From Devosia sp. A8/3-2 (GTDB lineage Bacteria; Pseudomonadota; Alphaproteobacteria; Rhizobiales; Devosiaceae), in NCBI GenBank assembly GCA_025452255.1, contig CP104974.1, positions 2,954,156 to 3,018,155 of the forward strand: DNA of 64,000 nt. Direction: 5' to 3'. The notes under the pieces are model-generated. The model saw only the letters and a list, made by a program, of their open reading frames with translations. It was not told where the DNA came from and did not search any database. The first letter of the stretch is position 1, and each line of letters starts with the position of its first letter. This document shows, in pieces, positions 1-9,422 of this stretch. Both the position numbers and the translations under genes were made by a program.

Positions 1-633
1 CGAATTCATTATCGAGCACGAGCAGCGCGGCATCGATGGTTTCACCCAGATTGTGGGTGGGAATATTGGTGGCCATGCCCACGGCGATGCCGCCGCCGCC
101 ATTGACCAGCATATTGGGGAAGCGCCGGAAGGACCGTCGGCTCTTTTTCGGAGCCGTCATAGTTCTCGCGGAAATTGACCGTGTCCTTGTCGAGATCATC
201 GAGCAGGGAATTGGTGATGCGCTGCATGCGCACTTCGGTGTAACGCATGGCGGCGGGCATATCGCCATCGACCGAGCCGAAATTGCCCTGCCCTTCCACC
301 AGCAATTCGCCCATGGAAAAATCCTGGGCCATGCGGACCAAGGCCATATAGACGGATTGGTCGCCGTGGGGGTGGTATTTACCGATAACGTCGCCGACCA
401 CACGCGCCGATTTGCGATAGGGCTTGTTATATTCTGTAGCCGTTCTCGCTCATCGAAAACAGGATGCGGCGATGCACTGGCTTGAGCCCGTCGCGCACAT
501 CGGGCAGCGCCCGGCTCACGATCACGCTCATGGCGTAATCGAGGTAGGATTTGCGCATCTCGTCGGTGATCGAGATCAGGGAGATGTCAGACGGCTGCGG
601 CGCGCTGGTTCCGTTGTCAGGCGTATCGGTCAC
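1..633 (-). CDS. gyrA: DNA gyrase subunit A, N-terminal part (cut by window edge)
   Basis: This is the amino-terminal part of GyrA, the DNA-breaking subunit of the type II topoisomerase that introduces negative supercoils. It starts at a GTG at 631-633 ([13 protein letters not shown]). Readable landmarks are [21 protein letters not shown], the quinolone-region stretch [20 protein letters not shown], and GNFGSVDGD...AAMRYTE just before the catalytic tyrosine region. The frame breaks near 430 (after SMSENGYR) and near 130 (after EPTVLPA); both breaks rejoin well-conserved GyrA sequence, so they look like sequencing indels. The gene runs off the left edge. At the positions matching E. coli Ser83 and Asp87 the residues are Gln and Met. 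Identity is certain; the intactness of the real gene is inferred. Confidence 0.96.
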
Positions 634-786
634 TGGGTGATTCTTGGTTGTTCGAACTAGCCAATATGTAAGCGATCTCGGGCAAAAATGCTAATTTTTG
701 CCGGGGGAAGCTGTGGAGAGCACGCTTGGGTCCCCCTGTCGCCGGAAAAACCACTGCCGCTTGACGTTCAGGGCTGACACCTGTAT

Positions 787-806
787 TTACGCAATAACGT
801 AATTAC
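787..806. promoter_or_regulatory. Candidate operator upstream of the ArsR-type gene
   Basis: An AT-rich patch 15-35 bases before the ArsR-type start contains the perfect 8-base palindrome GTAATTAC (799-806), preceded by the related TTACGCAATAACGTAA. ArsR-family repressors commonly bind palindromes at their own promoter, so autoregulation is plausible. This is inference from position and symmetry only; the 634-786 stretch shows nothing else recognisable. Confidence 0.3.
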
Positions 807-820
807 ATGATTGAGCAAAT

Positions 821-1159
821 ATGCAAGATCACCTCAGCATCACCTTTGCCGCCCTCGCCGACCCGACCCGGCGGGCCATTCTTGCCCGACTGACCGAGGG
901 GCCGGCGACCGTCAATGAGCTGGCCGAGCCCTTCGCCACCACCCTGCCCACCGTCTCGCGGCATCTCAAGGTGCTTGAGGAAGCCGGGCTCGTAGTGAAG
1001 GAGCGCTCCGCGCAATACCGCCCCTGCCGGCTCGATACGGCGCCGCTGGAAGCCGCCGATCAGTGGATAGAGCAATATCGCGCCTTTTTCGGCGAACGCT
1101 TCGACCGGCTGGGCGCGCAACTCGATGCGATGGTCAAAGCCAAAGGAGAACAGAAATGA
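821..1159 (+). CDS. ArsR-family winged-helix transcriptional regulator
   Basis: A 112-residue protein with the ArsR/SmtB winged-helix layout: FAALADPTRRAILARLTEG (helices 1-2), then VNELAEPFATTLPTVSRHLK as the helix-turn-helix and VLEEAGLVVKERSAQYRPC as the wing. No CxC metal motif is visible, so it is unlikely to be a classical arsenic or cadmium sensor. Its stop overlaps the start of the next gene (ATGA at 1156-1159), an SRPBCC/AHSA1 protein. That ArsR-AHSA1 pair is a common two-gene unit in proteobacteria, in which the regulator probably controls both genes. The ligand is unknown. Confidence 0.9.
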   Translation: MQDHLSITFAALADPTRRAILARLTEGPATVNELAEPFATTLPTVSRHLKVLEEAGLVVKERSAQYRPCRLDTAPLEAADQWIEQYRAFFGERFDRLGAQLDAMVKAKGEQK

Positions 1160-1623
1160 CAGCGCAGAAACGCGGTTTCACCCTGACCCGGACCTATCCG
1201 GTGCCGCCCCAGACCGTATTCGCGGCTCGGACCGAGCCCGCCCTGCTCGGCTGGTTTTTCAATCCCGATATGCCGGCCGAGCAGGCACCCGAGGTCGATC
1301 TGCGCATTGGCGGCGCTCGGCGGCAGCAGATGGTAGAGCAACCCGGCAAGTCCTATGTGACCGGCGGGATTTACCGCGAGATCGATCCGCCGCGAAAGCT
1401 GGTGTTCAATTTCGGCGCGATCGGTGGGTGGCCGGACCTGTCGAATGGTCTGGACGATGCACTCTTAGTGACATTGCTGTTCAATCCGGTGCCGGGCGGC
1501 ACGGAAATGGTGTGCCGCCTTGAGGTTCCCGCCCATGTCAGCGATGAAAAGGCCCGCGAATGGTTTGCTCTGGGCATCGAAGCCGGCTGGACGCAGACCG
1601 TGGATCGGTTGCATTTGGGTTGA
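1156..1623 (+). CDS. SRPBCC (AHSA1/Aha1-like) domain protein
   Basis: A 155-residue START/Bet v1-like fold protein of the Aha1 C-terminal domain family. The ATG at 1156 overlaps the ArsR stop and follows AAAGGAGAA in the end of that gene, which gives translational coupling. The N-terminal strand (GFTLTRTYPVPPQTVFAA), the E-P-A-L-L-G-W-F motif typical of the family, and the C-terminal GIEAGWTQTVDRL helix are all present. Proteins like this carry a hydrophobic ligand pocket; no substrate is known and none can be read from the sequence. Confidence 0.88.
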   Translation: MTAQKRGFTLTRTYPVPPQTVFAARTEPALLGWFFNPDMPAEQAPEVDLRIGGARRQQMVEQPGKSYVTGGIYREIDPPRKLVFNFGAIGGWPDLSNGLDDALLVTLLFNPVPGGTEMVCRLEVPAHVSDEKAREWFALGIEAGWTQTVDRLHLG

Positions 1624-1656
1624 ATATGGCCGCCCGCGCGAGTGGGCGTGGAGGGG

Positions 1657-2706
1657 ATGATGACGACACTGCGAAAACCCAAGGGTCTGGCGCCCGGCGA
1701 CCGGATTGCGGCTTTGTCGCCGTCATGGGGTGGACCGGGCACGTTTCCGCAGCGCTATGCGGCCGGCAAACGGCAGCTCGAGGCGGCGTTCGGGGTAAGC
1801 GTTGTAGAGATGGCGCATACGCTGGCGGACGCCGATTGGGTGGCGGCCAATCCCCAGGCGCGGGCGCAGGATCTGATGGCGGCGTTTGCCGATCCGTCCA
1901 TTGCGGGGATTTTCTGCACCATTGGCGGGGACGATTCCATCCGCCTGCTGCCCTATCTCGATCTCGCGGTGATCCGCGACAATCCCAAGGTGTTCCTCGG
2001 GTTCTCGGACACGACGAGCCTGCATCTGGCGTGTTTTGCTGCTGGGCTAACCTCGTTTTATGGCCCCAGCATCATGGCCGGCTTTGCCGAGAATGGCGGC
2101 ATGCATGACTATACCGAGGATAGCGTGCGGCGAACGCTGTTCAGCCATGAGCCGCCGGGGCTAGTGCCGGTGAATATGGAAGGCTGGACCGCCGAGCGTC
2201 TGGGTTGGCACGATGCCTCGCTGCAGGAGCAGCGGCGTGTGCTGCAGCCGGCCGATCCGGTGCGGGTGTTGCAGGGCCAAGGCGTTGCGCAAGGCCATTT
2301 GCTGGGCGGATGCGCCGAGGTGCTGGAAATGGCCAAGGGCACGTCATGGTGGCCCTCGCTGGAGGCTCGGCGCGGCGCGATCCTCTTCATCGAGACCTCC
2401 GAGGAAGCGCCACCGCCGGGATTCCTCCGCTATTGGCTGCGCAATTATGCAGCGCAGGGCATTTTGGGCGTGCTGAACGGCATCCTGCTGGCGCGGCCGG
2501 ACCCCAAGGGCGACGAGGGCTATCGGGAAAAGCTGGAGGAGGCACTTGTTGCGGCGCTGGCCGAGGCCGGGCTTGCCGACCTGCCGGTGCTGTCGGGTCT
2601 CGATTTCGGACATACCCAGCCCATGTTCACCCTGCCCTATGGCGTGCAGGCGCAGATCGATTGCACCACCGGGCGGATGAGCGTTCTGGAGGCAGGCGTG
2701 CTCTAG
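1657..2706 (+). CDS. Peptidase S66 family (LD-carboxypeptidase/MccF-like)
   Basis: An intact protein of about 350 residues of the S66 serine peptidase family, which contains the murein tetrapeptide LD-carboxypeptidases and the microcin C immunity protein MccF. The nucleophile elbow GFSDTT, the glutamate in FIETSE and the histidine in DFGHTQP form the expected Ser-Glu-His triad in the right order. GTFCTIGG-like sequence (IFCTIGGDDSIRLLPYLD) matches the conserved N-domain. A GTG at 1642 could also start the frame, but the ATG at 1657 directly follows GAGGGG and is closer to the family N-terminus (a second ATG lies at 1660). The length and the long C-terminal domain are nearer MccF-like members than small recycling LdcA; the substrate is not determined. 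Confidence 0.88.
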   Translation: MMTTLRKPKGLAPGDRIAALSPSWGGPGTFPQRYAAGKRQLEAAFGVSVVEMAHTLADADWVAANPQARAQDLMAAFADPSIAGIFCTIGGDDSIRLLPYLDLAVIRDNPKVFLGFSDTTSLHLACFAAGLTSFYGPSIMAGFAENGGMHDYTEDSVRRTLFSHEPPGLVPVNMEGWTAERLGWHDASLQEQRRVLQPADPVRVLQGQGVAQGHLLGGCAEVLEMAKGTSWWPSLEARRGAILFIETSEEAPPPGFLRYWLRNYAAQGILGVLNGILLARPDPKGDEGYREKLEEALVAALAEAGLADLPVLSGLDFGHTQPMFTLPYGVQAQIDCTTGRMSVLEAGVL

Positions 2707-2747
2707 CCGAGACTGGTCATTACACCCCCACTGCACTATGCAGGGCC

Positions 2748-3038
2748 ATGGCAGATACCTATCGGGCGTGGCTTCGCGGGGCGGAAAAGTGGCAGAACAT
2801 CGCGGTGATCGACCTGCGCTCGCTCGATGGCGTTGGCAAAATGCTGCAATCGGCCGGGCTCAAGACGCTGGGCGAAATCGATGAAATGGATGGCCCTGCC
2901 CTCCTGAAGCTGCCGGGGCTCGGCGTTGGCGTGATCCGGCGCGTTCGCGGGATTATCCGCAATTGCAAGGCCGAGGAGCGGCGGCGCCGGTCGGCGACCG
3001 CTTCGCTACGCGTGCGGCCGCCGCGGGTGGCGCTTTAG
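2748..3038 (+). CDS. Small helix-hairpin-helix protein
   Basis: A 96-residue protein starting at the ATG at 2748 (MADTYRAWLRGAEKWQN). Residues about 20-70 read as two helix-hairpin-helix-like units: LRSLDGVGKMLQSAGLKTLG and ALLKLPGLGVGVIRRVRGI, each with the h-G-h-G hairpin seen in non-sequence-specific DNA-binding modules and in the RNA polymerase alpha C-terminal domain. The tail is very basic (EERRRRSATASLRVR). DNA binding is likely from the fold; no function can be named. It sits 41 bases after the S66 peptidase gene. Confidence 0.6.
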   Translation: MADTYRAWLRGAEKWQNIAVIDLRSLDGVGKMLQSAGLKTLGEIDEMDGPALLKLPGLGVGVIRRVRGIIRNCKAEERRRRSATASLRVRPPRVAL

Positions 3039-3045
3039 CCCTGCC

Positions 3046-3429
3046 CTAAATCTCCTGCGCAATTTCCCAGACATGGCCTGCGGGGTCCGCAAAGGCGGCG
3101 GTGCGGCGGCCCCGGGGCCGATCCATCGGGCCGTTGAGGAAGGTCACGCCGCGGGTTTGCAGATCGGCAAAGGTCGCGTTGACGTCATCAACCCTGACAG
3201 TGAGCAGCATGCGGGCGCCGGAGGCCGCCGCGCCGACGGGTGATGGAGTGACCAGTTCGGGCGCCTGACTGGCCGCAAGCAAATTGATCATGGCGCCGGA
3301 AAATTTGAGCAGCGCCGAGACATCGTCCTCACCGACAATTTCGGCGGTAAAGACCTTTTGGTAGAAGGCACGGGCGGCGGCAATATCTTCGACGAACAGG
3401 GTGACGACTTCGATTGCATCCAGGCGCAT
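3046..3429 (-). CDS. VOC/glyoxalase-family protein
   Basis: A 127-residue single-gene vicinal-oxygen-chelate fold protein. It begins MRLDAIEVVTLFVEDIAAAR (first beta-alpha-beta module, with the V-x-D-x-x-x-A-x-x-F-Y signature) and ends with RTAAFADPAGHVWEIAQ (second module with the usual D-P-x-G-x-x-W-E-I). This family covers dioxygenases, isomerases and antibiotic-binding proteins; no specific substrate can be assigned. It converges with the preceding small HhH gene, only seven bases apart. Confidence 0.88.
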   Translation of the reverse strand: MRLDAIEVVTLFVEDIAAARAFYQKVFTAEIVGEDDVSALLKFSGAMINLLAASQAPELVTPSPVGAAASGARMLLTVRVDDVNATFADLQTRGVTFLNGPMDRPRGRRTAAFADPAGHVWEIAQEI

Positions 3430-3530
3430 GGGAAATCCCTTTCGATTTGGCTGGCCGGCAATGGCCGGTTCACCGCCCTGACGCGTGGGTGCCCATGGCT
3501 TCGACTATTGTGCGCACAAAAAAATGCGCC

Positions 3531-3934
3531 TTACGCCGCCTGATCAAATTCAGCGCAGGAGCGGCCGATATCGGCAAAATTCTCATCGGCCCAGTGGATC
3601 AGATGCCCGAAGGGGACAATGATGGATTCCCCCAAGGCGGTCAGCCGATATTCTACCGAGGGTGGCTTGGTATCGAAGACCGGCGGGACACCATGCCGTC
3701 GCGCTGCAACTCTCGCAGGGTCTGGGTCAGCATTTTCTGGGAAATGTCGGGGACTTCGCGGCGCAACTGATTGAAGCGCTTGGGGCCGCTGGCCAGCGTC
3801 ATCACCAGCAGCATGCTCCATTTGTCGGAAATCTTGTCGAGCACACCGCGCACGGGGCAATTGCCGACCGGCAGGCCGACATTGGCGCTCCATTTTTCAA
3901 CAAAGACCGCAGCTTCTTCGAGCGTGCCGCGCAT
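3531..3934 (-). CDS. HxlR-family regulator (YtfH-like)
   Basis: A winged-helix regulator of the HxlR family, read across one frameshift near 3683. The first frame gives MRGTLEEAAVFVEKW, the conserved CPVRGVLDKISDKWSMLLV and GPKRFNQLRREVPDISQKML. The second gives VFDTKPPSVEYRLTALGESI and the C-terminal helices. A cysteine in the NCPV motif matches the redox-sensing cysteine found in several HxlR proteins. It is divergent from a YtfG-like quinone reductase gene across 141 bases, the same arrangement as ytfH/ytfG in enterobacteria, so it probably controls that gene. Regulation by quinones or electrophiles is inference. Confidence 0.85.
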
Positions 3935-4075
3935 GTGGTTACCTCCGAGTGACGTTGTCCCGACAAAGTGCCTCCTTTCGCGCTGCCAAACGGCGTCCTA
4001 GATAGCACTCTCCATTCGATACCTACTCTCTCAGCGCATGTGCTGCAAGAGACGGTTCTGACCCGAGAGACAAAC

Positions 4076-4956
4076 ATGGCAGACTTCAAGAACAGCACCT
4101 TGCTGGTAACCGGCGCCTCGGGGCAATTCAGGCGCTCGGCGGTGGAAGAATTGCTGGCGCGCGGCGCCACCAAGATCATCGCCGGCACGCGTAACCCGGC
4201 CAAGCTGGCCGATCTGGCGGCCCGGGGCGTTGAAGTGCGCCGGCTCGATTTTGATGACAAGGCCAGCCTTGCCGCCGGCTTTGCCGGGGTCGAACGCGTA
4301 TTGCTGATCAGCACCGATGCGGTGGGCAGCCGCGTGGCGCAGCAGAAAAATGCGGTAGAGGCGGCCAAGGCCGCTGGCGTCAAGCACGTGGTCTATACCT
4401 CCGCCCCCAATCCGCGCCCCAATCCGGGCACTGGCGTTTCCCCGAGCATTACTGGACCGAGGTGGCCATTGCCGCTTCCGGGCTCGATTTCACCTTCCTG
4501 CGCAATCACATCTATGCCGAAATCAGCCTGCTCGGCGCCGCTCCGGCCATCGGCTCGGGCCAGCTTTATGACGCGACCAATGGCGGCGGCCGCTCCTATG
4601 TGACGCGCACCGACGCCGCCCGCACGGCGGCCGGAGCGCTGCTGACGGCCGAAGGCCGAGCCATTTTCGACGTGACCGGCCCGACCGCCGTGACCCGTGC
4701 AGAGCTGGCAGCCGAATTCGCCAAGGCAAGCGGCAAGCCGGTGGCCCGCGTCGGGCTGACCGGCGAGCAGCTGCGCGGTGGCCTGATCGCCGCCGGCCTG
4801 CCCGAAGGCATGGCCGATGTGATGGTGGCTTTCGACGTGGACGCCGCCGATCAGTATCATGCCATTGTAACCGACACGGTCGAGCAGTTCAGCGGCCGCA
4901 AGCCGGAAACACTGGCCGCGTTTTTGGCGGCCAATCGCGCGGCTTTGGCGGGGTAA
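4076..4956 (+). CDS. NAD(P)H:quinone reductase-like SDR (YtfG/NmrA-like)
   Basis: An extended short-chain dehydrogenase-like protein of about 290 residues, starting at MADFKNSTLLVTGASG with the nucleotide-binding glycine motif. TRNPAKLADLAARGVEVRRL and VLLISTDAVGSRVAQQKNAV match the NmrA/QOR2 group. HVVYTSAPNPRPNPGTG leads into ASGLDFTFLRNHIYAE, the typical YtfG substrate-side motif. The frame breaks near 4440 at a run of four C; in the corrected frame the sequence reads on as PEHYWTEVAIA. The glycine motif reads GASGQFRRSA where relatives have GASGQLGRSA. The likely reaction is NADPH-dependent reduction of quinones. It is divergent from the HxlR gene. Confidence 0.87.
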
Positions 4957-4986
4957 AACCCTTCTGCCACCCGAGCCCTTCACCCA

Positions 4987-5117
4987 CAATGTCACCCCGG
5001 CGCAGGCCGGGGCCCATCCTGAGATGGTGTGGATGACCTGTGTGGGTGCGCATTAGGCGATCTGGCGGCGGGCGGTGACATCTCAAGCTGGGCCCCGGCC
5101 TGCGCCGGGGTGACATC
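4987..5117. repeat. Inverted intergenic repeat, family A
   Basis: Two inverted copies of a GC-rich element flank about 70 bases: TGTCACCCCGGCGCAGGCC at the left (4990-5008) and its reverse complement GGCCTGCGCCGGGGTGACA on the right (about 5097-5115). Each copy is itself palindromic around CCCCGGC...GCCGGGG. This is a REP-like element in the gap between the YtfG-like and MMPL genes (4957-5246), where nothing else is recognisable. It could form a long hairpin in RNA and act as a terminator or mRNA end. Confidence 0.8.
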
Positions 5118-5246
5118 GGGGTTGGGGTGGGTTCGGTACATGCCGCCACCCACCCCACCTTCCTCACCACATTGGTGACAACCCCCACCACCCTTCCGCC
5201 GCCGCTAGACGCCCATGCACCAAACCCGTAGGACTGCCGCAACGGC

Positions 5247-7638
5247 GTGCTCGGTGCGGAGTCTGGTCCTTTGGGTGGTTCGTGGTTCAAGCGCCTGTGG
5301 GCGCGGTTTGTGTACGACCGCTCGATCGGCTTCGGCCTTGAGCATATCGGGCTGACCACGCTGCGCTATCCGCGCGCCGTGGCGCTCGCGGTGCTGGCCT
5401 TCACAGCCCTCTGCTTCACCCAGATCCCGCGTGCCCGGGTCGATGGCGACCTGCTGCGCATCTATGCCCATTCGGGGCATTATTACGACGCTTATGAGCA
5501 CCTGTCCGACACGTTCGGCACCTTCGAGAATGACCTTTACGTGCTGGTCAGTTCTGCCCACGCTGACGCGGCCGGAAACGCTGGAGCGGGTGCGCGAGCT
5601 GGCGTTCGATCTCGAGCTCAACGAATTCGCCGTGGGCACCATGTCCCCCTTCACGCTGCGCAAGCCGGATGGCAATGGCACTTCGGTGCCCGCCGTGCCC
5701 GAGGGCATGACCGAGATTGCCCGGTGGCGCGGGCGCTGACCGATCTGCAGCAGAACGATCCGATGATGCGCAACCTGATCACCCCGGACCTCACCGGCGT
5801 GGTGCTGATCCTGTTTCCCAATCAGGACATGGTGCGCGAGCATGGCAACAAGGCGCTGATCGCTTCGGTTCGCGACACCATCGCCTATTATGCTGGCAGC
5901 GATATCGATGTGGAGCTGACCGGGCCGCCGATCTGGACCACTGAAATGGTCAATGCAGCGGTATCAGATCAGGTCAAGTTCACCCTATGGGGCTTCGGGC
6001 TGGGCTCGCTGATCGCGCTCTTCGCGCTGCGCTCGGTGCCCGGCGCGCTGATGGTCGCGGCGACCCCGTTCCTCGCCGTGATGTGGACCATGGGAATGGT
6101 GATCCTGTTTTTCGGATCATTCTCCTTCCTCACCATTATCGTGACCACGCTGGTGCTGGTGATTTCCTTCATGGAATCGATGTTCTTCATCTTCAACTGG
6201 CTGGCCTATTGGCGCGATGGCATGGAGCCCAACCGGGCGGTGGACGCCACGGTCAAACTCGTGGGACCGGCCACGGCGCTGACCATGCTGACCACGCTGG
6301 TCAGCTTTGCCTCGCTAGCGCTGACGCCGGGCCGGGGCGTTCGCGAATTCTCCATTGCCGGCGCCACCGGCTCGTTCCTGCTCTTTGTCTGCCTCATGAC
6401 CTTCATGCCGCTGATGCTCAAGGCTGCGATCCGCATTGGCTTCAAGGCGCCCGAGCGCGTCAGCCCGGTGCTGACCGCCCCGCTGCCGCTGAGCTGGTTT
6501 CTCGCCAGCCGGTTCGGCCGGCCGATTGCGATTGCGGCCATTGTCGTCACGCTGCTGCTGTTCATTCCCTATGCGTTGATCCAGCCGCATTTCTCCTTCG
6601 AGGATTTCGTGGCCAAGGATTCCAGCGCCCCGGCCACGGCGACGGAAATCGATAGCGGCGTGGGCGGGGTGGCGCCGATCTATATTCGCGTGCCGCTCAA
6701 GCAGCACGACCCCAATGTCGGCGCGGATGATTTCGAGACGATCAGGGCCGCGCACCAGATTCTCGAACGGCATCTGGGGCAGAACAAGGTGATCTCGGCC
6801 GCCAGCGTCAGCAATTACACCGAGAACGGCTTCAGCCACGAGGAGGTGCTGGAATCGGTCGGCCCCTTCATGCGCCAGCGCTTCGTCACCGATGACGGTA
6901 CCCGTGCGCTGATAACCGGCTTCATGCCCACGATCGTGGATTCCGATAAACTCAAGCAATTGGTCGAGGACGTCGATAACGAGCTGGCCGCAGCCGGCGT
7001 GGAAAATGCCGAGATTGGCGGCTTTCGCGTCCTCACCACCTTTGCCACCGACCAGATCGTGCGTGGCCTGCAGCTCGATCTGACGCTGAGCGTGCTGCTC
7101 AATCTGGCGCTAATCGGCTTCGCCTTCCAATCCTTCCGGGTAGCGCTGGCTTCGGCTATTCCCAACCTCTTTCCCGTGCTGGGCACGGAGGCCCGGCTCT
7201 ATTTCAGTGGCGCCGGGCTGCAATTGACCACGGTGATCGCGCTGACTATCGCCTTTGGCATAGCGGTGGACGATACGGTGCATTTCCTGTCGCATTACCT
7301 GCACGCGGCGGGAGGAAGGGCGCTCCCATCTGGAGGCGGTCAAGCACACGCTGGAGCGGATCGGCGGCGCCATTGTCGCCACGACGATCATTCTTTGTTC
7401 CGGCGTGATGATCGTGGTGTTCTCCGATCTGCCGCAAGTGGCCCTGTTCGGCACGCTGTTCGTCTCGACCCCGGGCTTTGCCCTGATCGGCGACCTGTTC
7501 ATCCTGCCGGCGCTGCTGGCGGCGGGCGGCAAATTCTTCCAGCCGCTGGGCCGCATCCGCGTGCGCATGGCCGATCATGACCCGACGCCGGACGATCCCA
7601 CCGGGGATACGGCCACCGAAGGTATCCGCACAAGTTAG
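5247..7638 (+). CDS. RND/MMPL-family exporter
   Basis: A large membrane exporter of about 800 residues. After TM1 (YPRAVALAVLAFTALCF) comes a big periplasmic loop, then a block of closely spaced membrane helices containing WGFGLGSLIALFALR and SFLTIIVTTLVLVISFMES. A second loop and second helix block follow (TTVIALTIAFGIAVDDTVHF, with the conserved GIAVDD). This two-fold design is that of predicted MMPL-type lipid or hydrophobic-compound exporters. Breaks occur near 5560 and 5725 (middle part ETLERVRELAFDLELNEFAV) and near 7310, after which the last helices (VALFGTLFVSTPGFALIGDL) are in another frame. The GTG at 5247 is the first usable start; an earlier one cannot be excluded. Cargo is unknown. 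Confidence 0.85.
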
Positions 7639-7718
7639 TGCCCCGCTTGCGCGCAAATTTGCCGCCCGCTTACAAGAATGAAACGATGATTCGGCGTTCT
7701 GACTGGAGCCCACCTGCA

Positions 7719-8241
7719 ATGAACTTTCCCGCACCTCTGTCGCGTGCTTTGGCCTTGGGCCTGCTCATTGTGGGCGCCGCCGCCCTGCCCGCCCATGCGG
7801 CGCCGGCCGATGTGAGCTTGCTCAAATCTTATATCGGGGATTGGCGCGGGCGCGGCACCGTAACAGGTGCCAATTCCGAAACAGTGGTGTGCCGCCTCTC
7901 GCTCAAGCCGGGCAATCAGGACAAGGTCAATTATACCGGGCGCTGCACCGTGGCCGGCAGCCAGCTGTCGATGAACGGCACCATCGCCTATGTCGAGGCG
8001 AGCAAGCGCTACGAGGCCGCCATGACCTCCAATGTCGCCTTTACCGGCATTGCTGTGGGCCAGAAGCGCGGCGGCGGCCTGATTTTCAACCTGCAGCGAG
8101 CGCGACCGAGACGAAGAAGGCAAGGAAATCGGCATCAGCGCGCAGATCGTGCTCACGCCCCGAGCCATCGATGTCAATTTCGAGGTGATGTATATCGCGA
8201 CGGGCGAATATCTGCGCGCCGAAGTGCCGTTCAGCAAGTAA
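7719..8241 (+). CDS. Secreted protein of unknown function
   Basis: A protein of about 173 residues with a clear signal peptide, MNFPAPLSRALALGLL...LPAHA, cleaved before APADVS. The mature part begins LLKSYIGDWRGRGTVTGA and contains VVCRLSLKPG and YTGRCTVAGSQLSMNG, so it has two cysteines likely to form a disulfide and looks beta-rich. A frameshift near 8095 switches to a frame ending VNFEVMYIATGEYLRAEVPF before TAA at 8239. The start at 7719 is chosen because it begins the signal peptide. The pattern resembles small periplasmic DUF proteins of Hyphomicrobiales; no function can be given. Confidence 0.7.
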
Positions 8242-8323
8242 GCGCGACCAACGCCGTGGCTGCAGCAGCCGGACGTTTCAATCCGGCATGCTGCATACAC
8301 GGTCAATTAACGCACCGGCTGCC

Positions 8324-9116
8324 CTATTCGCAGAGCACAGATTCGGGGAACTGGCAGGTCTCGCCAAGGGCGGTGTAGCCCACCCAATCCACTTCCATCT
8401 TGATGGGCGCCACGACAGGTGTGAACGGCCCCATCCAATCGGTCAGCGTGTCGGATCCCCAGAGGCTGAAGAAAATCCGCTGGGGATTGGTCGGTATACG
8501 AAACGCCTCGTCGATGGTGCGGACGAGCTTGCCATTGATGAAATATTTGATGGTCTCAGGCGTCCGAGTGACGGCGTAGTTGATGAAGTCGGAATCCGAG
8601 GGATAGGGCAGATCGTGGTCCTGCCCGCTGCCGATTTCGCCATCGCCGCTGATGCCGTTGACGAAAGTGGTGGTCTGCACCTTGCCCGTATCGTGCAGCA
8701 GCACCTCGAAATCGATCTCGTCATGCGGCTTGCCCTGAGTGGGGCCGATATAGCTGAAAAACGCAGCGTTCAGGCCCGATCCCGACGGCGTCTTGAGGCG
8801 CGCTTCAAAAGTGCCATATCCTATCGCTTGCTTGGTCTGCAGCGCCCCGCAGCTATATTGCCGGTCCTTGTAGGGGCTGGGAGCAAAACCGACCGTGAGC
8901 ATCCCGTTCTCGACCTTCACCGGCCGGATGCCCGGTGCAATTCTGATAGGTGCCGGTGGCCCAGCCATCGGCGACATACCAGCGCTGATTGCTCAAACTA
9001 TCGAAATCGTCGAAGAAGCTGGCCTGCTGCGCAAAGGCCGCCGAGGCCGTCAGCAGGCACGTCGCCATGGTTGCAACCGGAAGAGCAGTATACGCCAGAA
9101 ATCCGTGTTTTTTCAT
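8324..9116 (-). CDS. exoK: Secreted GH16 endo-beta-glycanase, ExoK-like
   Basis: A family 16 glycoside hydrolase resembling rhizobial ExoK, which cuts nascent succinoglycan to low molecular weight. A signal peptide (MKKHGFLAYTAL...ASAAFA) is followed by FFDDFDSLSNQRWYVADGW and TYQNCT. After a frameshift near 8932 come SCGALQTKQAIGYGTFEARL and the catalytic motif HDEIDFEVL (E-I-D-F-E, nucleophile and acid/base). The C-terminus TDWMGPF...CQFPESVLC closely follows the ExoK pattern. The start is taken at 9116; an ATG at 9128 is possible. It is divergent from an ExoH-like acyltransferase, which supports an exopolysaccharide role. The gap 9129-9422 between them shows no clear motif. Confidence 0.88.
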
Positions 9117-9422
9117 CGACCATCTCATGCTGATGTTTGCCACTCGTCGCCAGCAACAAGGGTTACCGGCCCTAATTTGCGCAGATAGGATCAGGCTATG
9201 GGTCAAATCCGACCACAAATAGCCCGCCGGGTCCCGATAGGCTCATTGTAGCCCTGCGCCCAGAGCGCAACTGCGGTTCGTAACAGCCTGAAAGCCATCG
9301 TTTATTTTACCGTGCAATCGACACCATATTGATGCCTTCCCGGCGCTATACTTGACACGTTAACCCGGCCCTGCTGGTTAATTCCTATTCCCAACAAGAC
9401 CAAACTTGTATTGGAGCGGCCG

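Noticed and set aside
5247-7638. Hopanoid transporter HpnN as identity of the MMPL gene
   Set aside because: The architecture is similar, but no hopanoid biosynthesis genes are near and no HpnN-specific motif could be confirmed.
8242-8323. Terminator between the secreted protein gene and the exoK-like gene
   Set aside because: GCCGGA/TCCGGC can pair but the stem is short and imperfect and no T-run follows.
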